This document shows positions 54,395 to 62,204 of a stretch of DNA of 64,000 nucleotides, in pieces. Below the pieces are notes generated by a model. It did not search any database. It saw only the letters and a program-made list of their open reading frames with translations, and was not told the DNA's origin. A program made the position numbers and the translations under genes. The stretch's first letter is position 1. Each line of letters opens with the position of its first letter. This DNA is from Roseivirga sp. E12 (GTDB taxonomy: Bacteria > Bacteroidota > Bacteroidia > Cytophagales > Cyclobacteriaceae). The stretch is taken from positions 124,001-188,000 of the forward strand of contig NZ_JAGFMD010000001.1 of assembly GCF_017592825.1 (NCBI RefSeq), written 5' to 3'.

Positions 54395-57229
54395 ATGAAA
54401 ACCTTCCACGAATCTTTAGTCGATCATATTGATGACATAGCTATACCAGAGTTGAAATCTCATTGCTATGTGTTTCCGACAAAGCGGGGAGGGGTTTTCT
54501 TTAAACGGGCGCTGCTCAATCGCTTTGGAGATCGCCATTTTATTCTTCCCACCATCCTTAGTATTGAAGATCTGGTGCAGCAGATGACTGGCTTCACTAT
54601 CACAGATGAGTTAACCTTGCTTTTCAATTTATTCCAAGTCTATCAAAAGCGAGATAAGGACCTTGAGTTCGATAAGTTCTATGCTTGGGGAAAGGTCATT
54701 TTAAAAGATTATGACGAGATCGATCGCTATATGGCTGATGCCAAAGAGATCTACTCAACACTACAGAATATTAAGGAAATCGATCATGTCTTTGGCTATA
54801 ATGATGAACTCCGAGGAATAATAGAGCGCTATCGAACCCTTACCGAGAAGCAAGAGAAAACCAAGTTACTGACCGAGTTCCTAAAGATTTGGCAAGAGGT
54901 AGGCAACGTGTATGGAGAATATCAAGATACCCTTTTGGCCGAAGAAAAGGCTTATGGAGGGATGTTGTACAGAAATCTGGCCGAAATACTAAAACAGGAA
55001 CACTTCGATCACAAATACGACCACTACCATATTTGTGGATTTAACGCCTTGTCAAAATCTGAAGAAGTGATATTTGATGCTTTAGTCAAGGCGGACCGAG
55101 CGACTCTGTATTGGGATGTGGACACTTACTACCTACGCGATAAGCATGAGGAAGCTGGTGACTTTGTGAGAGAATATGAGCAAAAGTGGCCAGATGCGGT
55201 TTGGATTAATGCCAATTCGTTGGTAGAACCTAAGCAGGTTACAGTCCATGCTGTTCCGCAATTAATGGGGCAAGCCCATTTAGCGGCTGAATTAATGGCT
55301 GACACAGTGGCCAAGGGAGTCAAACCTGAAGAATCAGCCATTGTCTTAGCGGATGAAAAATTACTGCTGCCACTGCTTTATGCGATTCCTATGGCTGATC
55401 ACAAGCTGAACGTCACCATGGGTTACCCTATGAAGTCGACTTTGGTCTATGATTTTGCCTTGAGTTATCTGGAACTTATGAGAAGGGCGAAAGTGGTCAA
55501 TGGTGATATTATATTCCATGTTTATGACCTGAGGCCTTTTCTATCAAATGCCTACACGGCTATTTTTCACGAAGGCATCTACGACCACCTCAATCAGTGG
55601 TTTGTTCAGGAAAAGAAGAATAAAGTAGGCCTCAATGCCCTATTGGAGCGAATCAAGTCTCCCGAACTACGTGCTTTGTTGGGTTCTAAAACGGATTGGG
55701 AAGTACTAAGTCAGTCTTTTAAAACCTATTTAACGAAAGTATTTTACCATTTCAAAGCCAGTGAAAATGGAGTAGCCGATAAGGAGTTTATCTACTTCTT
55801 TCTCAAATCGCTCAACCAACTGAACGACTACTTGAAAACTCGAGATGGGTTTTCTCTCAGGTTGATAAAAAAGATAATTCAAGAGCATTTCAGATCCATC
55901 AAAATACCATTTGAAGGCGAGCCAGTCCGTGGTTTTCAGATCATGGGTTTTCTGGAGACGAGAACATTGGATTTCAAAAATGTGATTGTGCTTTCAACCA
56001 ATGAGGGCAAGATTCCAGCAGGTAGAAGTCTGAACTCCTATATTCCTTATGGCCTAAGAAGAGTCTTTGAACTACCTACCTTCGAAGAGCAAGATGCCAT
56101 TTATGCATACCACTTTAAACGACTGATCCAACGGGCTGAGAATGTACATTTCATTTATGACAATACGGTCGCTGCCGATTCGACAGGAGAGGTGAGCCGT
56201 TTCGTTTTACAACAGCTAAGAAGGTATAAGCAACATGCTAATCACATAGTTACGGAAAAGACTTATGAAGGTATCATTCCCCCTCAGGTTGACAAACGTG
56301 CCATAAGTATCGAAAAAGGCCCTGAAGTGATGGGAATGCTTCAGCGGTATGTAGATAGCAACGAAGCAGAGAAGTTTCTTTCGCCAACATCGCTCACCAC
56401 TTATGTGAGTTGTCCCTTGAAATTCTATTTCCAATATGCAGCCCGTTTTAGTGAACAAGACCAGGTAGAAGAGGATATTGATGCTCGTAATCTAGGTATT
56501 GTGGTGCATGAGGTACTTGAAAAACTCTATATGCCATACCTAGGCAAGGAAGTGTCTCAGGACCAGATTAAGGCATTGAAAAGACTTGTCGAAAAGCAGT
56601 TGTTGACTTCTCTAGAAGAGAATAAGATCATTCAGTCGAATCAGCAATTAGAAGGCCGAGATCTCGTGACCAAACGAGTGATGGAGCAAATGGTCTTGAA
56701 GGTCCTTGACCTGGATATCAAGCAGGCGCCTTTCAAAATGGTAGGTCTGGAGCGAAATGATTTTCAGTATTTCGTTTCGCTTCCAACAGGGGAGCGGGTG
56801 AAGATAGGAGGAACGATCGACCGAATTGATGAGAAGGATGGCGTGACCCAAATCATCGATTATAAGACTGGGAAAGTGAAGTTGTCGTCAATGACACAGT
56901 TGAAACTTGCTGCAGAAGAATATACGCAAGCCTATTTTGAAAATTCTGATCTTAAGTCTGGTTTTCAAGGTTATCTCTATGCACTGCTGACCAGAGGGCA
57001 TTTATCTGATCAGGTGCGCATTGGTATTTTAAGCATGAGGCACCTGAGTCAGGGTACACAATGGCTACGGGCGGGGCAATTGGTACCAGAAGAAGTAATA
57101 GAATCCTTTGACACCAAGTTAAAGGCGATGGTTCATGAAATCTATGACCCTAACATTCCATTCAACCAAACGGAAGACTTAAAACAATGCGAGTACTGCG
57201 CCTTTAATCGAGTTTGTAGACGAGTGTAA
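54395..57229 (+). CDS. AddB-like PD-(D/E)XK nuclease-helicase subunit
   Basis: 944 residues from ATG 54395 with AAAGGAG seven bases ahead; a TTG at 54356 lies in a repeat. The N-terminus VFPTKRGGVFFKRALLNRFG is the degenerate ATPase start. Near the C-terminus the nuclease motifs are GGTIDRIDEKDGVTQIIDYKTGKVK (in part). Cysteines in TTYVSCPLKFYFQY and CEYCAFNRVCRRV match the [4Fe-4S] staple of AddB nucleases (one upstream, three downstream). Partner of the AddA-like gene, from which it is separated by 250 bases of repeats. Confidence 0.88.
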   Translation: MKTFHESLVDHIDDIAIPELKSHCYVFPTKRGGVFFKRALLNRFGDRHFILPTILSIEDLVQQMTGFTITDELTLLFNLFQVYQKRDKDLEFDKFYAWGKVILKDYDEIDRYMADAKEIYSTLQNIKEIDHVFGYNDELRGIIERYRTLTEKQEKTKLLTEFLKIWQEVGNVYGEYQDTLLAEEKAYGGMLYRNLAEILKQEHFDHKYDHYHICGFNALSKSEEVIFDALVKADRATLYWDVDTYYLRDKHEEAGDFVREYEQKWPDAVWINANSLVEPKQVTVHAVPQLMGQAHLAAELMADTVAKGVKPEESAIVLADEKLLLPLLYAIPMADHKLNVTMGYPMKSTLVYDFALSYLELMRRAKVVNGDIIFHVYDLRPFLSNAYTAIFHEGIYDHLNQWFVQEKKNKVGLNALLERIKSPELRALLGSKTDWEVLSQSFKTYLTKVFYHFKASENGVADKEFIYFFLKSLNQLNDYLKTRDGFSLRLIKKIIQEHFRSIKIPFEGEPVRGFQIMGFLETRTLDFKNVIVLSTNEGKIPAGRSLNSYIPYGLRRVFELPTFEEQDAIYAYHFKRLIQRAENVHFIYDNTVAADSTGEVSRFVLQQLRRYKQHANHIVTEKTYEGIIPPQVDKRAISIEKGPEVMGMLQRYVDSNEAEKFLSPTSLTTYVSCPLKFYFQYAARFSEQDQVEEDIDARNLGIVVHEVLEKLYMPYLGKEVSQDQIKALKRLVEKQLLTSLEENKIIQSNQQLEGRDLVTKRVMEQMVLKVLDLDIKQAPFKMVGLERNDFQYFVSLPTGERVKIGGTIDRIDEKDGVTQIIDYKTGKVKLSSMTQLKLAAEEYTQAYFENSDLKSGFQGYLYALLTRGHLSDQVRIGILSMRHLSQGTQWLRAGQLVPEEVIESFDTKLKAMVHEIYDPNIPFNQTEDLKQCEYCAFNRVCRRV

Positions 57230-57232
57230 TGC

Positions 57233-57289
57233 GGGGATTGCTTCGTCTCCCTAGCTAATTGTCACTGCGAGCGTAGCGAAGTAGTCTCC
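57233..57289. repeat. Inverted repeat units between addB and GIY-YIG gene
   Basis: GGGGATTGCTTCGTC (57233-57247) and its inverse, GTCACTGCGAGCGTAGCGAA with GTAGTCTCC (57261-57289), form a hairpin-like pair. The unit is of the widespread TTGCGAG..GAAGCAATCTC type. It ends 8 bases from the GIY-YIG stop codon. Confidence 0.75.
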
Positions 57290-57296
57290 TCGTCTG

Positions 57297-57596
57297 TCAC
57301 CAATCTTTAATGTCATCATAGAGGTCCTTCCAATCCGGGTTAATGGATTCAATTAACTCGATTTTCTTTTTTCGAGACCCACCTTTGATTCGTTTCTCTT
57401 CCTCAATAGCAGAGGCTATCATATCAAAAGGACTATAATAGACCAGCTTGTTTACATTATATCTAGCTGTAAACGACTTGGGATAAAGCTTGTCTCTGTG
57501 TTGGATTGCTCGAGAAACAAGGTCTGAGGTCATCCCAACATAGAGTGTTGTGTGGTACTTGTTGGTCATTATGTAAACAAAGCCTCCTTTTGCCAA
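57297..57596 (-). CDS. GIY-YIG endonuclease-domain small protein
   Basis: 99 residues, nearly all one GIY-YIG domain. FVYIMTNKYHTTLYVGMTSDLVSRAIQHRDK gives the YIM (GIY) and YVG (YIG) signatures and the Arg of the third motif, and KLVYYSPFDMIASAIEEEKRIKGGSRKKKIELIESINPDWKDL the later helix with the metal Glu and the terminal NPDWKDLY. This is the URI/UPF0213-like short form. It may act as a DNA endonuclease. It is flanked on both sides by the dispersed repeats within 10-60 bases, as is often so with short GIY-YIG genes, and has no close operon partner. Confidence 0.93.
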   Translation of the reverse strand: MAKGGFVYIMTNKYHTTLYVGMTSDLVSRAIQHRDKLYPKSFTARYNVNKLVYYSPFDMIASAIEEEKRIKGGSRKKKIELIESINPDWKDLYDDIKDW

Positions 57597-57642
57597 AGTC
57601 GTTGTGTTTACTTCAAGCTATTAAATTCTGTTGACAAATTAG

Positions 57643-57783
57643 GGGGATTACTTCGTCATACTTCTTCGCAATGAAATTCAGGAAACCATCACTGCGAGCA
57701 TCGCGAAGCAGTCTCCTTGATGTCAGTTTTTCTTTTGCGATAGGGAGATTGCTTCGTCACGAGTTACACTCGCTTCTCGCAAA
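57643..57783. repeat. Cluster of three repeat units in alternating orientation
   Basis: Units lie at 57643-57673 (GGGGATTACTTCGTC..CGCAATG), 57688-57716 (ATCACTGCGAGCATCGCG..GTCTCC) and 57743-57783 (GGGAGATTGCTTCGTCACGAG..CTCGCAAAG). The second is inverted to the first and third. All share the GAAGCA(A/G)TCTCC core with 57233-57289. They lie between the GIY-YIG gene and the small lipoprotein gene. Confidence 0.75.
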
Positions 57784-57797
57784 GGCGAGAGGGTTTT

Positions 57798-58193
57798 TCA
57801 ATCCTCAGCCCTTTGCCCTACCATTGGGAAAGTCGTTTCTCCAGCCACAACGGCTCCCGTAAAATCGTCTCCATCGAATTCACATTTAATGATGGCGGGT
57901 GTGCCGCCAACATCGAGATCAGCGGTGAGTACCTTGTTCTCAATTTTTAGGTTCATGAGTTCTAGTGTTCCAAAGACTTCGGTAGTCATAACGGCTTTGA
58001 ATGCATTGCCAGATTTTGAGATGTCGATGGCGCCATAACTCACATCAGTGGTGACTTTATACTCCCATTTCCCGATAGGGTCAAAGGGCTTATCGGAGTT
58101 AGAGTTTTCACTGTTCCCATTGCCACAGGAAGCTATGAGAAGTACTAAAGCTAAGGTCAGTATGACTTTTAAAGGGTTGCTCGAATTTTTCAT
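57798..58193 (-). CDS. Small lipoprotein of unknown function
   Basis: 131 residues. MKNSSNPLKVILTLALVLLIASCGNGN is a lipoprotein signal with lipobox IASC. The mature part is beta-rich (GKWEYKVTTDVSYGAIDISKSGNAFKAVMTTEVFGTLELMNLKIENKVLTADLDVGG) and may form a small beta-barrel. No close family recognised. The gene ends 15 bases from a repeat unit. Confidence 0.7.
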   Translation of the reverse strand: MKNSSNPLKVILTLALVLLIASCGNGNSENSNSDKPFDPIGKWEYKVTTDVSYGAIDISKSGNAFKAVMTTEVFGTLELMNLKIENKVLTADLDVGGTPAIIKCEFDGDDFTGAVVAGETTFPMVGQRAED

Positions 58194-58407
58194 AATCTAA
58201 TGGTTTGATTTTCGAATAAGTGGATTACAAGAGACCAAATGAACGATTCAAGCCAAGAATCGGCTGAAGTGCACATAATTTCATCTTGAGCTGCTTCACC
58301 GAATACGCCCAGGGTTGGGTTCCACTATTTTCCATTCTCAATGAATTCAGCTAGAAAACCAAGGGAGATTGGTTTCTAAATTGAAGTCACACTAAAACAC
58401 ACGTTAC

Positions 58408-59319
58408 ATGTCTAATACCCAGCTCTATGCTGTACAAACTGCTACAGCTTCTTCGGATGGTCAGTTTTCGGCTGACCAAGTAGACCCTACAATGGTTTAC
58501 AACCTGCCTACAGGTACGTCAGCTGTTGCCAATTACCAATTGAATGGCGAGACCTATTTGGTTGCCTTCAATGCTACCAATAGTAGTGCTACTACTTTTC
58601 AAGCTTATGACGAAAAGAGCGGTATGTACCTGATCCAGGTAGCCACTGAAAAGATTGATTTTGGTTGTGCTATAGTAGAACCTTTCTACCTCGCGGGTCA
58701 GCCAATGCTAATCTGCTACGATGGTTCAAACTCCGAGTACGCAAACTTCATTCAGGTAGCCGATGACTTTACGCTAACATCGGTATATGATGCGAAAATC
58801 GGTGAAGGAAATACTACGGTTAAGCCTTTCGCATGGAGATATGGCGTTTTTTTCATAGCCTATAATATGAATACGGGAGATGTTGCCAAGTATCAATTGT
58901 CGGTACCTTCTTCACAGGGGCTGTATGCTGAAACCGTATGGACTGATGGTTGGGCACAAGGTTGGACACGATTTTCTTTCTTTCAAATGGGAGGTGAGAA
59001 CTTCTTTATCAAGACCAATGTGAAGTACAACAAGGTGAACGTAGATCACTTTATGGACGGTGCTGACGAACCCTCACACCCCGTATTGAATATTGATGCC
59101 CCCGATCAAATGAGAGGACTCGCTGCGGTATCAGCTTTCACAGACGCTAAAGGGTTTCCATACTTTGCTACCTACCGCGATACTGGAGAAATGACCTTCA
59201 ACGGGATCTATGGCAGTGTTTTAGGATGGGATGTTGAGAGTACTGTTACGGCTGGGGCCGGTCTCAGTGTCCTCAATACATTTATGATAAAAGATCAGAA
59301 TTTCACTTTAGTCTGCTAA
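58408..59319 (+). CDS. Cytosolic propeller-like protein, first gene of the nucleobase-linked cluster
   Basis: 303 residues without signal peptide or membrane helix. Five or six similar segments of about 45-50 residues have the pattern pF.l.G.pyl..Y: TSAVANYQLNGETYLVAFNAT, IVEPFYLAGQPMLICYDGSN, FAWRYGVFFIAYNMNTG, RFSFFQMGGENFFIKTN, AVSAFTDAKGFPYFATYRDTG. That matches small beta-propeller lectin-like repeats, where Trp/aromatic sites bind ligands. It starts with MSNTQLYAVQTATASS. It leads a four-gene run, 14 bases before the nucleosidase-like gene. Function unknown; a binding or sensor role is inferred. Confidence 0.75.
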   Translation: MSNTQLYAVQTATASSDGQFSADQVDPTMVYNLPTGTSAVANYQLNGETYLVAFNATNSSATTFQAYDEKSGMYLIQVATEKIDFGCAIVEPFYLAGQPMLICYDGSNSEYANFIQVADDFTLTSVYDAKIGEGNTTVKPFAWRYGVFFIAYNMNTGDVAKYQLSVPSSQGLYAETVWTDGWAQGWTRFSFFQMGGENFFIKTNVKYNKVNVDHFMDGADEPSHPVLNIDAPDQMRGLAAVSAFTDAKGFPYFATYRDTGEMTFNGIYGSVLGWDVESTVTAGAGLSVLNTFMIKDQNFTLVC

Positions 59320-59333
59320 TAAACCATATACAC

Positions 59334-60434
59334 ATGTCAAGAATAAATACTAAAACGTACAAGCACGATGCTTACCTACCTGACCTTCCGATTGTCGATT
59401 GGAAATCAATAGGTCAGAGCGCACCTAAGATCATTCCTTTCGACTACAGCGGTCCAGACGCGCCATTGCCTTCGGCTGATATAGTGGTGATCACCTGGAC
59501 CAGTGCCGAATGGGCAGCTCTGGACCATGTTTTTGTAAACAGTGGATCAACTAGAGGTCCATATGATCCGACCACTTGGAGAGATGCTTGGAAGTTATAC
59601 AGCCGTAATATTCCCAAGTCTTCCGCAGAAGGTCTTTGGGGTTACTATCTGTTGGTTGGTATTACTGATAAATCAGGTAAGGACAAGAAGGTCTTACTTT
59701 TCAAGTCAGAAACTCATTTATCTCACCCTCCATATATCACAGGGCTTACAGAAATGACCAAATGCATCATCGAAGATGCTAAACCTGAACAGGTTTACTC
59801 TATCGGCACGGCAGGTGGGCCTACTACAAAGACAGTACTAGGTGATGTGGCGCTCACCAACTCTGGACATATAGAACTTCGGAAATCACAGAACACAGGT
59901 GTTGATTACAACAATCAAACCTTTACCTCTTCCTTCTATCCATATGTGGACATGATACCTTCGGCAGAAAAGCTCTTTATGCCTTTGAGTTCAGTAATGA
60001 CCGAGGACGAGTTGAACTACCTCATTGGTAAGCTTCACGAAGAGAAGAAGGACTCGGCACCTTTTGGCTATAAAGACTTGGTAAACTATCCATTAGAGCC
60101 TTCCAATACCGATAGTCCGAAAGTTATTGAGGCGAAGGACACACCATTGTTAACCACCGACTATTATTTCATTGCCAAGGGAAATGATTCAGCTCAGTAC
60201 TCGGCACTCGAAATGGACGATACTGTGATTGGCCATCAAGCGGGTCTAATGGGAGTCGATTATTGCTATGTAAGAAATATATCAGACCCCGTGGTGGCTG
60301 ATACGGCTCAAGATGGGACCTCAATTCCTGACGATGTGAGGAATGAGTGGTCAAGCCTGATTTACGAAACTGCTGGATTCTATACCAGTTTTAATGGAGC
60401 CCTCACTACATGGGCTGCGATTTCCGGTCAGTAA
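59334..60434 (+). CDS. Nucleoside phosphorylase/nucleosidase-fold (PNP/MTAN superfamily) protein
   Basis: 366 residues, longer than the usual 230-250. An N-terminal extension of about 45 residues precedes ADIVVITWTSAEWAALDHVF. SIGTAGG (156-162) and GDVALTNSGHI match the nucleoside-binding core. Catalytic elements are ALEMDDTVIGHQAGLMG, aligning to the VEMEAxAI block of MTA/SAH nucleosidase (Glu293), and RNISDPV (314-320), aligning to the RAISD block with its general-acid Asp318. It likely cleaves a nucleoside or nucleotide N-glycosidic bond. An insertion at about 180-285 is unique. No signal peptide. Confidence 0.8.
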   Translation: MSRINTKTYKHDAYLPDLPIVDWKSIGQSAPKIIPFDYSGPDAPLPSADIVVITWTSAEWAALDHVFVNSGSTRGPYDPTTWRDAWKLYSRNIPKSSAEGLWGYYLLVGITDKSGKDKKVLLFKSETHLSHPPYITGLTEMTKCIIEDAKPEQVYSIGTAGGPTTKTVLGDVALTNSGHIELRKSQNTGVDYNNQTFTSSFYPYVDMIPSAEKLFMPLSSVMTEDELNYLIGKLHEEKKDSAPFGYKDLVNYPLEPSNTDSPKVIEAKDTPLLTTDYYFIAKGNDSAQYSALEMDDTVIGHQAGLMGVDYCYVRNISDPVVADTAQDGTSIPDDVRNEWSSLIYETAGFYTSFNGALTTWAAISGQ

Positions 60435-60444
60435 ACCACACGTG

Positions 60445-60474
60445 AAGCCGGCTTGTGATCACAAGTCGGCTTTA
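60445..60474 (+). terminator. Intercistronic hairpin after the nucleosidase gene
   Basis: AAGCCG at 60445-60450 pairs with CGGCTT at 60467-60472, and the inner part CTTGTGATCACAAG is a perfect palindrome. The only irregular position is G60451.U60466 on the plus-strand RNA, so it folds best in that direction. TTTATTATT follows. It may be a partial terminator or mRNA 3' stabiliser in the operon. Confidence 0.6.
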
Positions 60475-60498
60475 TTATTCATTATTAAACACCCACAC

Positions 60499-62202
60499 AT
60501 GAGCAATCCTCAGTACAACCCACCCAGAGCGGTCAATGTCGATTCGAAAGACCCCTTAGAAATAGATCTAGTTTATAATGTCAGGTCATGCGGAACTTGT
60601 AAGTTTTTTTGGCCTGACAATCCGCTCAAACAGCCTTATGGACCTTATCCTTCCTTTGATTTCGATAGTAGCATTCCAAAGGAGAACCAACCCGAAGGCA
60701 GCCCTGAAGATTACCTTTGGCTAAAAGGGAAGACCAGAGAGGAAGCTTTTCCGAATGGGGAAGTCATGGATGGCTGTCGTAAGGCGCCTATTATGACCAT
60801 TGGTATTAACCCTAATATGACAGCCTTTGCACCGGGCTTACAGGGAACTAGTTGGGCTTATCCCAATTTTACCAGCGATGACAAGACCGATGCCTGGACA
60901 AAATATGCCTATTACTATCGATATCGATCGGTGTATCAAGAGCACCTTGATTTAGATTTTGTCAAACAATATTTACTTCCCGAAGGCCAGATTCTTGCCG
61001 AGAAAGATGGCAAGGTGGTTAGTGCAGAAAGAACCAACCAAGGACCTGATTACTCCATAGAAGTACGCTATGATGGTGATAGTAAAAACACGGTAATCCC
61101 TCTGAATAGAAAGACAGGAACCCCTCGGTATGTGCTCTTATACAATCACTATGGGCCGGATAATGTCTTCAAGAAAGGAGATGTTATTGCCGCTCGCTTG
61201 AATGTGCCAGCTGATGTTTCAACAGATGTTTATCAAGAGCAGATTGGTTATTACGAGCAGTTTGTTCCTACGCTTGATATGTTCTCAACCTTTCTAAAGG
61301 CCAAGGGAATGAAAGATGCAGATATCCAGATCGGGGAGGATGTCGGTCAATTGGATATGGTGGCCTGTGCTTCACCACACTGGAATGAAGACTATCTGGG
61401 GAATCAGGAAGAGACCATTGTCAACAACTGTGTTTCTAAGAATTCATGGGCCATTAAGCAAATGGTACAAACAAAGCCCGTAGTCCTTTATCTGGTAGGA
61501 GAGTCTTCCTGGAATATGTTCAGAGATGCCTTTGAGGGCTTGATCGATCAGAAGTATCCTATGCCGAAGTATCCGAAAGATGGAGCCTTTACACTGTTTA
61601 AGGAGACGATCAGCGACAGCAATCCGTGTTATTTTAAGTTCTCTACTGAGATTGACGGCCGCAAGTACGAACTCAGTACGCGACTCATTGTTACACCACA
61701 CTTTTCTTACAATACCAATTTTCTTCCTCAGTTCAGAATGAGTGGTAGTGACTTCGAATCCTTTAAAAAGGACTATGCGGACTGCTATGCATACTTTGAA
61801 CAGAGCAAGGACATTACTATAGTGCCGGGTGAAGAATCTGAAGATTATACCACTATTCAAATTGTATCTGATACTTATGCAGTGTTTGAGCAACTGGAAA
61901 AACAGTTTGCGGAAGCCCTAAAAGTACTGAGTCCGGATTACTATAATCCGCATCGCCAAATGGCAGAAGTATTAGAGTCTCTATATGATAATGGAGCTTT
62001 GACTTATAAAAAGGGCAATTCTGGAGAGAAGGGCTACCTGACCCGTGCCGAAGGCGCATGTAGCTTTTGTGTAAACGATCATTGGGAGTTCCCGTTGGGT
62101 TGCCCTTACAAAAAACCAGAAGAACCAGCACCACCCGTTGGGTTTTTAAAGAAGGTAGCTGCCCAAGTTGTAGCTGCAGGTAAAACCAATCAAAAGAAAT
62201 AG
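60499..62202 (+). CDS. Large divergent Fe-S uracil-DNA-glycosylase-like protein
   Basis: 567 residues from ATG 60499; the open frame starts 105 bases earlier within the nucleosidase gene and is not used. Cys31/Cys34 (SCGTCKFFW), Cys290 (VACASPHW) and Cys311 (NNCVSKNSW) have the order of the four [4Fe-4S] ligands of family 4 UDGs, Cys290-Cys311 in a block resembling L.C.PP..R.P...E...C. Between lie GINPNMTAFAPG (102-113, motif A form with N as in SMUG/TDG-type) and VVLYLVGESSWNMF (like the ALGxxA strand); TPHFSYN (399-405) stands where HPSxxN/L would. An insertion of about 160 residues and a C-terminal CSFC..GC (521-535) are extra. Confidence 0.65.
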   Translation: MSNPQYNPPRAVNVDSKDPLEIDLVYNVRSCGTCKFFWPDNPLKQPYGPYPSFDFDSSIPKENQPEGSPEDYLWLKGKTREEAFPNGEVMDGCRKAPIMTIGINPNMTAFAPGLQGTSWAYPNFTSDDKTDAWTKYAYYYRYRSVYQEHLDLDFVKQYLLPEGQILAEKDGKVVSAERTNQGPDYSIEVRYDGDSKNTVIPLNRKTGTPRYVLLYNHYGPDNVFKKGDVIAARLNVPADVSTDVYQEQIGYYEQFVPTLDMFSTFLKAKGMKDADIQIGEDVGQLDMVACASPHWNEDYLGNQEETIVNNCVSKNSWAIKQMVQTKPVVLYLVGESSWNMFRDAFEGLIDQKYPMPKYPKDGAFTLFKETISDSNPCYFKFSTEIDGRKYELSTRLIVTPHFSYNTNFLPQFRMSGSDFESFKKDYADCYAYFEQSKDITIVPGEESEDYTTIQIVSDTYAVFEQLEKQFAEALKVLSPDYYNPHRQMAEVLESLYDNGALTYKKGNSGEKGYLTRAEGACSFCVNDHWEFPLGCPYKKPEEPAPPVGFLKKVAAQVVAAGKTNQKK

Positions 62203-62204
62203 TC

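Noticed and set aside
54141-54398. 85-codon reading frame overlapping the addA-addB gap
   Set aside because: It is made of dispersed repeat sequence, overlaps a real start and codes for a peptide with repeated HAEFIS segments that come from the DNA repeat.
57233-57783. CRISPR-like array
   Set aside because: Units are unevenly spaced, alternate in orientation, and share no constant-length spacers; no cas genes nearby.
57671-57862. Reading frame of 63 codons among the repeats
   Set aside because: Composed of the alternating repeat units and runs into the antisense lipoprotein gene; no protein features.
58365-58390. Sigma-54-like box before the cluster
   Set aside because: TGG..TTGAA has the right distance but lacks the essential -12 GC; too weak.
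60394-60498. Longer N-terminus of the UDG-like protein
   Set aside because: Would overlap the nucleosidase gene and the hairpin, and starts with an unrelated peptide; ATG 60499 has the same leader as its neighbours.
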